This document shows, piece by piece, positions 24,340-37,700 of a stretch of 64,000 bases of DNA (position 1 is the stretch's first letter; each line of letters begins with the position of its first letter). This DNA is from Cryptomeria japonica (taxonomy: Eukaryota; Streptophyta; Pinopsida; Cupressales; Cupressaceae). The stretch is from NCBI RefSeq assembly GCF_030272615.1, contig NC_081405.1:612185065-612249064 (forward strand). The letters are read 5' to 3'. The notes under the pieces are model-generated. The model saw nothing but the letters and a program-made list of their open reading frames with translations, was not told where the DNA came from and did no database searches. Made by a program: the position numbers and the translations under genes.

Positions 24340-25095
24340 TCTTGTTGGAAATAAGTCACAACAACCCTTATGGACTAGCTATGACTCAAACCTAGGACCT
24401 TCCATTTGTTGTTGGAGCGCTTTATCAATTGAGCTATTAAACCCTATTTGGCTAGCCCAGCATTGGTCTAGGTGTGACTTATTTCCAATACCTTATAAGC
24501 TACAATATATGTATGATTGAGGCTACTAGCTTGGATTTGATACCACATGTTGAGCTACAACTTATATGGAACAAATAGGACTTGAATCGAGGACCTTCCT
24601 TTTTCTATTAGAGTGGTCTACTAATTAAGGTATTGGAATCTTTGTGGCCAACCCATTATTGAATTGGGTGTGGCTTATTTCCTACACCCCCTTAAGCCAC
24701 ACTATAGGTGTGTAGGGATACTAGCTTGACTCTTATACCAAATGTTGAGATACCACTCATATGGACCAACTAGCGCTCGAACCTAGGGAGTTCCATTTAT
24801 TGTTGAAGTTCTCTTCCAATGAAGTTGGTGGCTCCTCTTTGTCCAACCCATGTCAATCCAAGTGTGGCTTATTTTGAATAACCTCCTCTCGTTAAGTCAT
24901 GTTGCAAGTTCTTGGGACTCCTAGCCTAGCTTTGATACCACATGTTGAGCTATAATCATATGGACCAGTTAGTACTCAACCTAGGACCTTCTATTTGTGC
25001 TAGAGTGTTCTACCAAATTGAGCTAGTTGCCCCTTTGTGGCTAGTACATCATCAATTCAAGTGTGGATTATTTCCAACAATAGATGAATGCTCAA
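24340..25095 (-). repeat. Tandem array of four tRNA-like (SINE-type) units
   Basis: Four units of about 196 bases repeat head to tail. On the minus strand each has a B-box-like core centred near 24388, 24585, 24780 and 24977 (AGGTTTGAGTC, CGATTCAAGTC, AGGTTCGAGCG, AGGTTGAGTAC). Units 1 and 4 also keep a good A box at tRNA spacing (TAGCTCAATTGATAAAGC at 24438-24421; TAGCTCAATTTGGTAGA at 25025-25009). Each unit then continues with 'agctcaacatgtggtatcaaa'. This fits a tRNA-derived SINE, but tandem head-to-tail arrangement is not how SINEs normally sit. Confidence 0.7.
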
Positions 25096-27399
25096 CTAGA
25101 GATGACTTGATGAGATGGTCATTTTTAATGTTGCTATTATGCTCCTTGATTCTAGTTTTGAAGGGTTGTCCTATATCATTAATATAAGGAAGGCCACATG
25201 TGCAAAAAAAATTATACACACTTGAGTTAAGGAGGAATTCAACAAGGTCTATTGGAGATGGGATGTAATCATGGAGGGGGAAATTAGTTTGAATGCATAA
25301 TTAATGCCTCTTGAAATGATAATCTTAGAGATTTTCTAGGAGAGATAGTAAATATCATTGAAATTGTTGTTTGCCCATTTCAAAAACAAACTCACCATCC
25401 CTATTAACTACTTCCTACCTTGTGTCCTCTTTTCTTTCTTCTTCCTCTAAATTTTCTTATTCCTCATTCTGGTTGTGTGCTAATTCTTGTTTGTTTCCCT
25501 TGTTGTCAATTATTTTCTCTCCTCTATCAGATCCCTCTCCCTTTTGGTATGCTTTAGTTTTGGTTATTTATCTGATTTTCCTTGCTACCCTTTTCATCTT
25601 GTTACTTCATCTTTGATATGTATATAGATAGATATATTCTTCGTCTCTATATATACTCCCTCTCACATGTTTTGTTGTATGGTTGCTTAAATTATTTATT
25701 TAATTTACTAGTTCTTTTTTACTTTCTATCAATTTTTCCTTTTTTATGTTTTTGCTTTCTTTTTCAATATTATTTTCAATTTTCCCTTTTTTTTAGTATT
25801 TCATCTTCTTGTTACATAATGATATATAATCTCTATGATTATCTATACTATTATGCATTTTTTTTTTAACTTTTACTATTATTATCTTTACTTTGTTAAT
25901 TTATTTATTATTTTTTAAGTTTCCAACCTTATTTTTATTGACATATAGATTCACAACATCTTTAATTTTATTTATTTTATTTTTCAATTGAGTTTTTAAG
26001 TTTATTCTTTTTTAATCTGTTAGGATCCTTTTTCTTATGTCCCTATTTCCTTTTTATTTTTTATCTTCTCAGTCAATCTGTGTTCTGCTTGTTTTGTATA
26101 TATACTCGAGTCTTCCAATTTTCCAATATTATTCAAATCTTGATGATGGATTATGTAGTATGATCTAAAAATTCCAATTCTTAAACGATTTGATATACTT
26201 TTATCTAGAAAAAAAATTAAAACCATTTTGGGTTGTGGAAACATCATTTTTTTGATGAGACGGTTTATTTTTTATTATGGGTAAAATGGGTTTTAAAGGG
26301 GCCTCAAAAATCTTTACAACAAAAGACATCCAACATAGTAAACAAACAACAAGAAGTAGCCAAAAAGATAGATTACCTCAAAACAACAAGCAAGCTTTCA
26401 CAAACTAGAAGCAACCAACAATAAATACAATTTCAACCAAGTTGCCAACAAAACAAGGATGACCAACTACACCACCTTTAAACCGTTCCTAAGGCTCCCA
26501 AAACTCAATACTTGGGTGTGGGAGGCACAAGCATGTTTAGGACGACCTCTTTTCCTTCTTTGGACAATCATCCATGGTATATTATTCTCCAAAGATTCAT
26601 ATCAAGGTGAGAGGGGAGGGCTATCCTTTACTACCCCCAAAGGTGATGAAGTGGTTTGTTTTTATTTTTCTCTATTTGGATTAACTCTACGTTGTGTCAT
26701 TTTCATTCACAACTTTGTTTTGTGGATGGTATTTGCAAGTTTTGTTAATACCTTTCAAGGGAAGCCTAGTTGGAATATACCATATAGTGGTGTTGTGTTT
26801 GATCTCAAGTTCAATCACGCTTTCCATATTAGATATTATGCTTCTCAAAGATTTTTCGAAGAAATTCTAGCTGTGAACAAGAGTAGAAATTCTAGTGTAT
26901 TTTGCATGAGGGTGTTGATGGGAAAATACTTAATCTCAATCTTGAGGCATGTGTATCACAACTTATGGTGCATGAATAGACTCTTTGTGCCCATTCCTTC
27001 TCTTCAATAATGTTTTGTGTGCATGTGATTTCAAACAATGATTATATTTTGTTGGGTGTTGTTGTACACAAATTGTTAAGTCCTCTATTTTTCCTTAGGC
27101 TGCTTCTTTCTTTCACTATGATTATTTATTACATTTTGTCAATCTATTGTTCAATATGTAGAAAACCTTATGTTCAATATTAGGAATGATAACCCAAGAA
27201 TTATTGTCGAATAATTATATTAAGTTTTTATTTCTATTTATATTTAATAAAATAAATTTCAACTTATAACCTAAATTTAAAGTTTAGAGAGAGAGAAACT
27301 AACTTTTGATTACTCATTTCATGCCAACAATTTAAGGATATCATGTGTTCTTGGGGAGTTATGCTTAGGGCTTAGCATGTCATTTGATTATTATCTCCA
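25096..27399. other. T-rich intergenic DNA, no recognisable gene
   Basis: Long T-rich stretches at 25400-26050 produce hydrophobic open frames that are composition artefacts. A 183-codon frame at 26459-27010 (+) has no domain I recognise, no plausible splice context and no relatives in the window. I leave it uncalled, though it could be a remnant. Confidence 0.5.
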
Positions 27400-28490
<1,091 letters not shown>

Positions 28491-30061
28491 CATAACATGA
28501 GCCTGTTGGTAATGGAACTTGGTTATCTTCCTACTTCAAAGGTTTTATTTTAGTTATGATTAGATCCATGTAAGTGGATGCAAAGTGAACTTGAAGCTAT
28601 CTCTTCTCCATTGACACCTTTTGTTGCACAAACAACATCATTTTCTAAATGGCCATTTAATTGATCTCTTGTACTACACAAATTTATGCAAAAAAAAAAC
28701 CATTTTTTTCCAAATTGACCTTCCACACCTCTTTGGTATACCCATTGCACACCAAGGTGCAATTGCTAGTATTAATATTATGATGAATATAAACAAATAT
28801 TAGTTTACTAATCATACAATTGTGTATACTTAAAATATAGATTATAGATGATTGTTGTTTTGTCAAATTACTTATACGTGTTTATAATTCATTTAAATAT
28901 TATATTAACGACTAATTTTTTTTCCACGTTCTATTCGTATCAATCATTTACACTTATTTCTATGGTTGAATTAAATCTCAATTTAAATAATGAAAGTTTA
29001 TATTTAACGATTATAATTTTTTATATCTATATGATAAAGTCTCCAAGATATCATCAAAGCAAACAGAGACCTACAAAATGATCTCTCAACATTTTTGACA
29101 TAAATATCTCAAAATATAAATATGATAGTTTAAATATATTAAAAAATGTTGTATAAAATTTTTAGTCTTTTAAATTTATCAACAACAAAAAGATAAACCA
29201 TTAGAAGGATGAGATATTTGTGCAATGTATAAATGAAAATTGGAAGAATTTGTTATAAGGATGAGATATTTGTGTAGTGTATAAATGAAAATTGAAAGAA
29301 TGTGATTTTGATGGATGAGACTTTTACACATAGTTGTTTAAACTGAGACGATTTGTTGATTTATTATGCCGAGAGGCATCTACAATGACATACAAATATT
29401 CGTAAACAAAAAATTGATTTTGGATGAATTTGACGTGTAGATGAGAGGTAAATGCATGCATGTTCCAATTTCTCTATAAGTATTATTTTATTATTCTGAA
29501 TAAAAAAGAATCATTGCCACTTGTCTCTAAGTATATGAAACTGTTACATCTTTGATGAGAGTGAAAGATTGCATCATTATTCAGCCCCATGTCCTTGACA
29601 ACTAATAAACATGCAAGACAATTATGTGATATCTCTCGGCATTATTTTAAATATATGTTCTTTAGAATATAGATATACTAGTATGTACCCTTATTCAAAA
29701 AGGCAATGACTATTCTCCATATAAAAACTGTACAATTGTTAAAACACAAATTTTGTATGGAAAATAGACAGCTCCATTCAAAAATAAAAACATAAATCTT
29801 TTTTCCATAAAATAAAGTGAAAAACTGAAAAAGAACTCTCGGGAATAAACTGTAATTTTTAGCGAAAAAAGGGAATTGAATCAAAACCCAAACGCGGGTT
29901 ACCATCAATCGACATGATGTCGCTTCCAACGACCATTCATACACGTAATGACTGTTAGTTGGATTCACTCGAATTCTCAAACCTAACGTTACTCTTCACA
30001 CGTGTGTACCAGTATACATCCAAATATTAAAGCTCTCTTCCTTTAAGCGACACAAATCTCG
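28491..30061. other. Intergenic DNA upstream of SERINC
   Basis: No gene is visible. A 52-base unit (aggatgagatatttgtg ... tataaatgaaaattg) is tandemly duplicated at about 29208-29309. Distal promoter elements of the SERINC gene may lie here, but I cannot identify any. Confidence 0.5.
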
Positions 30062-30502
30062 TTTATATATTCACCAGATTCTGGTCAGGCAATTACGCTA
30101 CCTCACAACAAAACAATAGTAAATGCTAGATCCTACACCTTATCTTAGCAGTATTGTCAACAAGGTATAATCCCAAATGCTAAAAATATTCCTACACTCT
30201 TTCTGAAATATAAATAGCAAAATCAATTTTAAAAGAATTCGCAAAATCAAATTTACATGAAAAATTATGTAGAAAACTCTTGGATATTCCCCTTCGAAGA
30301 AAAACTCCGGATCTTAATCGCTTATCCTCCTCCTCCTGTTGTCTTTACTTCAATTCAGCTCAGGGGTATTCTAAATATTTTGAAAATTTTCAGTATAGCG
30401 AACTGGGTAGAGAGAAAAGAAGAATTAAAGAGTTGGGTATTGAGTACCTTTCGGAAATTTTCATTACAGTAGCGTGGGTATAAAAGTGAAGAAGAATTAA
30501 AT
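30062..30502 (+). promoter_or_regulatory. Putative SERINC core promoter and 5' leader
   Basis: A TATA-like TTTATATAT lies at 30062-30070, about 430 bases before the start codon. If transcription starts about 30 bases downstream, the leader holds upstream ATGs, including a 15-codon frame at 30123-30170 and a 71-codon frame at 30257-30472, both closing before the main ATG. Transcript data would be needed to place the start; this is inference from sequence only. Confidence 0.35.
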
Positions 30503-33500
30503 ATGTGGGCAGCTACTTGCTGTTGTGGTGCGTGCACGTCTATTGCAGGAGGCATCTCAAAAAGATCTGCGCGGCTTGCCTATTGTGGGTTATTTGCACT
30601 TTCACTCATACTTGCATGGATTTTGAGGGAGGTTGCTGCTCCTCTCCTGAAGAAAATCCCATGTAAGATTTTTAACCATTTTTTCCCAAATGCATATTTT
30701 GCAATTTTTTGTTTTTCAGTTTTTTCATATCGGTTCAATTGCATATATTCTGGTTTATCGCTTTTTCTACTTAAAAGCTTATCCTAATCGCTCACCTACA
30801 ATCTCCCAAAGTTTTCATCGTATTGAAATTTAGCTTTTGTTCATAAAGCTGAGCAGTTCAACATCATCTTAATTTTCTAATTATCTCATGTAAATTTTTT
30901 TATACAGTAGTATGTACTTTTATAGGTTCAATACGACCTTGCCTGTCGGAGGGTTTTTCTTCGAGAGCAAGCTGGTTCATGTCTAAGGTTTTTGAACTGT
31001 GTGGGGGTTGAAGGGGGTGTTCTGGGTTCACCCGCACCCTCACAAGGTCCAAACCTCTGGAGGGCTGGTGACTGGTAGAGTGTCCATCAGTGCTCAAGCG
31101 ATGCCTGTAGGCTTGAGACCTAGTTGGTACATGAGTTGCAACATAGTGCCAATATAAGCAATCAGATATGCTTAGCCATATTGCGAATCTGAGAATGGGA
31201 GTTGAAGGTCTAATGCAACTCTATTAAGGTTCCTTGTAAAAGGAGAATCGATCAATGATAGAATTCCCAACATTGCCAATGAGAGATTTTAGACATCATT
31301 GCAGGAAATGTGATAGCACCAGACAGGATCAGTGCAGTGCACCCGAACACACTAATGAAGGAGCATCTGGTTCCATGAGCGATCTTCCATCACCAAAATT
31401 TAAAATAAAACATACAAATAAGTTCCAGAGCAATAGTTTTCAGTAGTTGCACAAAGGTTTGTAGTGGCTGCACAACTGTTCTTGGTTGCATAATTTCATT
31501 TGACTTTTTGTCAAACACTTGGCATACAAATTCCTCAAGCCATTTCAATTAGAATGAAGTAAATGGAGTGCAAGCGTTTTTTTCAAGATTATGTGGCAAG
31601 ATTCGTTTGGAATAAAATGGGAGTTTCAAACTCAAGTAATAATAGTCCCAACATGAAGACAAATCCACTTGGAAGATGAATGGTCAGTCTTTGATGATTG
31701 GAGATCATTACCCATTCATTCATGAGGACATATGCAGAGACATGTGCAGGTCATTCTTGAACGAAAATGTGCCCTAAATCATGGTAGAAGGGAATATGCT
31801 GGCAACAAAGGAAAAGCAATAGAGTAGGGGTGTAACAGAGGAAGAGGTTGACCGTCTAGAATATGAGAGACATTAGGGCAAAACAAAGATTAAACAAAAG
31901 AAGAAAATGATCTGTTTATCATCCTTCTTGAGGCGTAGAATGGTCCTATGTCATTTTCCTTCTTTTTGTAAAAGTTTTAGTTCTTGTCAACATGACTGTA
32001 AGCCAAATAGAAAGGCTAAAAGTAATTTCAAATCTGTTCTGGCATCCTCCATTCCAAAGAACGGCAACCGGTAAAAAGCAAGGAGTCACAACAGAGTAGA
32101 GCAACACCAAATAGAGCAAAGAGCTAGGCAGTCACCATATATTTGATCTACTTCTTGGTTTTTCTAAAACATTTTCCAGACCTTTGTTTTTTCTTCACAC
32201 AAATAGAATCTAATTAGCCCTCTGCCTTAAAGAAAATCTTTCTAAGGTAATAGAGTTTTCTTCTTTCTGTTCATCCATGCAATTCTTTTGTTCTAATTAA
32301 TTCTAATATAAAAGGAAACTGTACACTGCTCTAAGATACATTTTACCTAGTTTGCAAATATGAAATGCATTTGGATGGGTAGGTAGTTACAGTTATGTTT
32401 TACGGCATGGAAGTGAAAGTGAAAGTTTTTGGTGGAGTCATTGTATCAAATGGCTAGCATGTCTTGACTTGCAACCCGTAGATGCATACACCCTAATCAA
32501 TAATCCTATTTAGCGTATAGTAGAAGGACATTGGAACATTTTGGAAGCTAAACCTGCATTTGCTTTGGTTTGAAATTGTCCAAAGCCTTAAGTAGATTTA
32601 GCTATGCATTCCATCTGGTTGTAGACATCCCCAAAAGTCTTTTTTCAAGGGACAATTTATTAAAGACATTTTGTCAAATAGTTGAAATCCGTGTTGATTT
32701 TCTTATACCCACCCACTAGACCAGTACGGCTACTTGTAGCTAAAACACAAGCAAATCTCACATTATCAAGGTATGTTCTGGGGAACCTCAAGCTCAAAAA
32801 GTTAGAGACATCCTTGCCTCAGTCATACATTGTACAATGCCCACCGTGCAATATACACATTCATTGACACTACAGTTGATTTGGGTTTTTTATGCGCCCA
32901 GATTGTAACGCTTTGAATCTATTATTTTTGTTGCTAGATTTATGTTTAATTTAACATTTTAAATTTTATTTGCATGGAAAAAACTTGATGAATCTCAAGA
33001 AAACAAAAGATAATAACAGACATATATATGTGTGTGTGTGGAAATTTCGTTTCTTATCTGCAACCCCTTGGACACTATTCTCCCCAACAATACTATTGCA
33101 TTTGCTGTTTCTGATTCTCCTGTAAGGGCCTTGCTGGTGAAGGTGAGGGTTGTTCCTTCTTGCATTAGGATGACACCCAGTCCACTTCCCAAATCATCAC
33201 TTTCAGTGACAAATGACTTGGAGAAGTTAGGCATAGAAAGAACCGGTGTAGTGCACATAGCTTGCTTGAGAATTTCAAAGGCCTTTTCCACCACTTCTGA
33301 TCACTGAAAGGCATCCTTTTTCAACATGGCTGTAAGTGGAGCTGCAATTTTCCCTAAGTCCTTGACAAATTTTCATATCTTACAGCATGGTGTCAAAGCT
33401 AGGAGATAGGCATGTTCATTCCATATGTGTCTTGGCAGGTCATGTTGGAAGTTCATTCCGCATTCTATAGAAGTTCAAAGCTGTGAAAGGCCAGTGACTC

Positions 33501-36500
33501 AGTGGTGGAACACTTAGGAGTGCCAATAGGGGCTCCTAGTTTTGCATATAGCCGGTTGATGTCTCATGACATCTTCTCCTATCTGTTATCTTCCCAATTT
33601 CATATTCTTTCCAAATCTATATGCTTTATGATCAGGGTAGTAATGTCACAGCTAGAATTAAAGAATTTGTTTTATAAAAATTGGGTGTACAAACTATTTA
33701 AAAGTTTTGACCCAAATGCAACCCTTCTACACAGACCTTCTAATTCATGTTCTTTTGGGGCTATGCCACAGAGATCAAACAATTGGCTGGACTTAAGTCA
33801 GTTGCAGATTTGTATGGTACAAATACAGCAGAGTAAGAAAATCCATGGTGTGGGTTGCAACCTTATGTCTACATGTTGGCAAACCCAGAACTATGCTAAG
33901 TTTGACTTAAAAAACAATCAATGCCTTATTCTGAGGTCAATTATTTCCTCCAGGCCTGGTCCCTAAATAAGTAATGTTGTTATTAGACTTAATATTGTGG
34001 TCTGTAATATTGAAATTTCTTTCAAAGGCTGAGAGCAACCTCCCACAAGATTTAATTATAATGCTCAATATGTTGCAGTTAATTTTTAGGAATTTGTTTG
34101 ATTTCACACCATTGACGTGTTGATACCAGTAAGTAAACTTTGAGACTCAAGGACTATCTAGATCAGTCAATCCTTGCATGAGTATTAAATAATTTTTTAG
34201 TTGGCTTCAGAAGACAAAACTGAACTCTCTCTGCCATAAAGAAGCAATAATATTGAATTATTTATTTTTGTTAAGATTCTAATATTATTTATGAGGTATG
34301 TATTTACTTATGGAGCAACCAAAACTCGCTTTTTCCATTCCAATCCTTCCTATTTAATCCCTACCATTTTATTTGGCTTTCTGTTTGGTATTTCAAGGTG
34401 GTCTTGTGAGAACTTCCGCTATAAGAAAAGGAAAGGTTAATTGACAATTTGCATTCCTTGCAGGGATCAACAATTTTACCAACACGCCTTCAACGGAATG
34501 GTTTCAGACAGATGCTGTGTTGCGTGTGAGTCTGGGAACTTTTTTGTTTTTTGCAATATTTTCCCTCATAATGATTGGGATTAAGACCCAGAATGATGTT
34601 CGAGATGGCTGGCATCATGGTGGATGGATTGTGAAGATGATTTGTTGGTTTGTGCTGGTAGTCTTGATGTTTTTCCTTCCCAATCTCGTCATAAGTGTCT
34701 ATGGTAAATACTAAATACCATACTTAAATCACATTTTAAATGTCAGTGTTAATGAAATCAAGTTGCATTGTGGAAATCTAATAATTTTAATCAAGTTGCA
34801 TTGTTAATTTTATCATCATGGATTGTGGAAATCTAATAATTTTAATCAAGTTGCATTGTTGTTAATTTTATGAATAGATACAAGGAAATTATAATTCATT
34901 TTAGTAGATGACAGTATACTACATGTTAGTATTGTCTATATGAGTTTCAGTAGTTTTTCCCCCTTAATGAAGATTTATAAAGCTAACGGGTATAAGTTAT
35001 TCAATGGCAGCGACATTGTCAATTTTTGGTTCTGGCTTCTTCTTGCTGATTCAAGTGATAATGTTGCTTGATTTCACACATACGTGGAATGATGCATGGG
35101 TTGCTAAGGATGAACAATTTTGGTACACACTTGTTTTTCAATTATTTAAACATCTGAAGTTTGCAGTCTTCCTATCTTCTTGTTAATAGCTATAACTCTT
35201 GTATTTCAACATAACTACTGAGAAGCAGTTGCTATCCTAATCGTACTCAGAGATTCCAGAATCTTTGTAATTTATGTTTTAGATTGGACTGTGTAAACCA
35301 GTTCTTTTCTAGTTGTAATCATATATTTACTTGCAGGTACATAGCATTGCTTGTTGTATCACTTGTCTGCTACATTGCAACATTTGCATTTTCTGGGCTA
35401 CTATTCTACTGGTTCAATCCCTCAGGAAATGACTGCAGTCTCAATATTTTCTTCATTGTAATGGCATTGATTCTTGCATTTGCATTTGCAGTCATTGCAT
35501 TGCATCCTAAGGTACAGTGACTCTTGCTATTGATTTTACAAGTATTTAAAGTTTCAATATGTCTGAACAAAAGATTTCCAAATCAAGAACTATGCTCTGT
35601 TTGAACAAAATATGGCAAATAGGATTTGTTTTTTCTTATTGATGCCAAGAGTACTTACAGCTTCGACAGTTTGTGCTTCAACTTTCACAAATCTTCGCTT
35701 TTATTTAAAGGAACATGGTTGCATTGGTTCTTATGAATTCAGCGAATTATGGGAACAAGCCATCCTATCCATCTGCCTTCTAAAAGTCAGCAGCCACCTT
35801 GAGATATTCCCAAATACTCGATAAAAAGATCTACTTTTTCTTGTGAGGACATTACCAAGTTGGGACTGGTCAAAGCTGTAGGGAGATATGAATCGTGTAT
35901 TCTGATTACTCTTTAGAGTTTGATTTGTTGGCCCTAGATGCCATTTTATCTTGGGTACAGGCTAATCTCCACACAAAATGGCACTCCAAAAAACTTCAGA
36001 TCTGCAAAACACAACATTTTTTTGTCGGATTTTTTTGTGGTTTAACAGCAATGGGGATGCAGAGTATGAAGATTTGACTTCTCAAAATTTCGCAGAAATC
36101 TGTTACGTTTTGCGATTTTTGAAAACTGTACGACATGTCATTTTGTGTGGAGTTTAGCTGCTTCCTTTATCTTGTGGCCAGTCTAAGCTTTTCGAATGTA
36201 CTCTTCCAACACTAATAGCTAAATTTCAGGTGAATCCCACTTAGAGAATAAAAAGTAGTCCCTGAATACCTCTTTTATGTGCTGATGAGTTTAAAAAGTA
36301 ATCCCTGAATACTTTTTTTATGTGTTGATGATCAGGATGCAACAAGGCATCTATGGTTGGATGCTACATAACTGAACTTTTTACTTCTCTTCAATGAGAG
36401 TCATTTGTAACTTGTTCACTGTACAATTGCCTTAAGAGAATAACAGCTCTCCTCATTAATGAGAAGTCAAAACTTTAAGTTATGTAGCATTAAGCAGTGC

Positions 36501-37363
36501 TATGGTGCATCCTGATGGCTGGATAGCTATTTCCTCGATATTTCATGCATAGATGAGCCAATGGTTTGTGTTTGTTTTTATATTTCTACCATGTAGTGCT
36601 ATTAGTAGTGATTGGCCATGGACCTAAAAATGTTGTGGTGTCATATATATCTCTTTCTCTGCAGGTGAATGGCAGCCTTTTGCCAGCCTCTATAATTTCT
36701 ATATATTGTGCCTACGTGTGCTACACTGGACTTTCAAGTGAACCCAGAGATTATAAATGTAATGGGCTTCATAAACATACAAAAGCTGTCTCTACCAGTA
36801 CTCTTATTATTGGGCTGCTGACAACGGTTCTGTCCGTTGTCTATTCTGCAGTCCGAGCTGGATCTTCGACTACATTTCTTTCACCACCATCTTCACCACG
36901 GCGAGGTACATCACAAGGTATCATGCAGTTCATAATACTTGTCCCATGGCACTTGTGCCCAAAGTCGGAACATGTAATCTTGTAGACATTAAGTATACAT
37001 AAATCTTAAATTGGCATCTTTTTCAATTACCTGGCATGCTTAATGCTGGTTTTGTTCCCAGGTTCGAAGAAGCCTTTACTACCATCCAAAGATGAAGAGG
37101 AAGGCCAGAAGGAAGAGAAAAAAGATGAAGCACAACCAGTTGCCTATTCCTATACCTTCTTCCATTTGATTTTTGCCCTTGCCAGCATGTACTCTGCAAT
37201 GCTTCTTACTGGTTGGACAAGCTCAACTGCAGACAGTGAGAAGCTCATTGATGTGGGTTGGCCTTCTGTTTGGGTCCGGATCTGCACAGCGTGGGTCACT
37301 GCAGGCCTATATATTTGGTCCCTGATTGCTCCTCTTATTTTGCCTGATCGGGAGTTCGCCTGA
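30503..37363 (+). CDS. SERINC: SERINC (TMS1/TDE1) family multipass membrane protein, six exons
   Basis: Exons 30503-30662, 34464-34703, 35011-35122, 35337-35511, 36665-36917 and 37062-37363 join with GT-AG borders to 1,242 bases, 413 residues plus stop, the usual size for plant SERINCs. The protein begins MWAATCCCGACTSIAGG, with the Cys-rich start and ISKRSARLAYCGLF typical of the family. The exon 2 region reads RVSLGTFLFF and WHHGGWIVK. Exon 4 encodes NPSGNDCSLN, exon 5 YCAYVCYTGLSSEPRDYKCN. A Lys/Glu-rich cytoplasmic loop (PLLPSKDEEEGQKEEKKDE) follows, and the end has YSAMLLTGW and PLILPDREFA. About ten hydrophobic segments are expected. SERINCs are lipid-associated proteins of the endomembrane system and plasma membrane, named for a proposed role in serine incorporation into phosphatidylserine and sphingolipids; that role is debated. 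All frames join without a stop, so the gene looks functional. Intron 1 is 3.8 kb, the others 144-1,153 bases. Confidence 0.95.
30663..32994. other. SERINC intron 1, 5' part
   Basis: The donor is at 30663 (GTAAGA). A GC-richer block at 30935-31130 looks like an old repeat, judging by composition, but I cannot name it. Otherwise there is no frame or recognisable element. The intron ends at the acceptor 34461-34463 (ttgcag). Confidence 0.6.
32995..33375 (-). pseudogene. Ty3/gypsy RT-RNase H fragment, antisense in SERINC intron 1
   Basis: The minus strand reads KDLGKIAAPLTAMLKKDAF from about 33360, a stop in place of the expected Trp at about 33304-33306, then VEKAFEILKQAM, PVLSMPNFSKSFVTESD and LGVILMQEG with FTSKAL. 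These are the thumb-to-RNase H junction motifs of Ty3 elements (KIAAPLT, AFExLK, PVLxxPDF, GxGAVLMQ). Only this fragment remains. It lies opposite to the host gene and is removed with the intron. Confidence 0.82.
34737..34880 (+). repeat. Short tandem duplication in SERINC intron 2
   Basis: 'attgtggaaatctaataatt' and the following 'ttaatcaagttgcattgtt' occur twice, about 56 bases apart. A local slippage or replication duplication in a 307-base intron; both splice borders are intact. Confidence 0.8.
36331..36516. mobile_element. MITE-like element in SERINC intron 4
   Basis: Imperfect terminal inverted repeats of about 60 bases: the left end ATCAGGATGC with inner TGCTACATAACT and ACTTCTC, and the right end GCATCCTGAT with inner AGTTATGTAGCA and GAGAAGT. 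Total length is 186 bases with no coding capacity. I see no clear target duplication, so the transposase family cannot be named. Just upstream, 'gtaatccctgaatac' is a second copy of 'gtagtccctgaatac' at about 36256-36270. Confidence 0.7.
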
Positions 37364-37700
37364 CTTGAGTTTTCAAACCTTCGTTGTGGTTGGCCACTGT
37401 GCCATAGACTTTCTGATCAGATTCTAGTAAGCCATTCATAGGGATCTTATATTACATCATATGAGATGGCATGGGAAACTTATATACACGGAGACCAAGT
37501 GTGTAAATTCCTAGATTTGTTTTATATGCTTATGGCTCTCACCAAGCATTTGAAGATTGTATATAATAGTCTTTTAGATGGACTTGCAAGTTTTTTCAAT
37601 TTTTGGAGCAATGTATGCTATTTTTAATGTCCTATTGTATTAATTTTTTTGGCATTGTGTACTATTTTTTTTTTTTTTTTCTGAAATTGAGGGTAATTGT
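37364..37700 (+). other. SERINC 3' untranslated region (extent unclear)
   Basis: Sequence after the TGA stop at 37361-37363. No canonical AATAAA is seen in the first 300 bases; plant polyadenylation signals are often loose, so the end cannot be fixed. A T-rich run lies at 37662-37681. Confidence 0.4.

Noticed and set aside
26459-27010. 183-codon + strand frame
   Set aside because: Hydrophobic and Phe-rich in T-rich DNA with no domain, no gene context and no repeat partner; not enough to call a gene.
36566-36985. 139-codon frame starting at 36566
   Set aside because: Its first 33 codons are intron 4 sequence and its end is intron 5; only 36665-36917 is coding, as exon 5 of SERINC.
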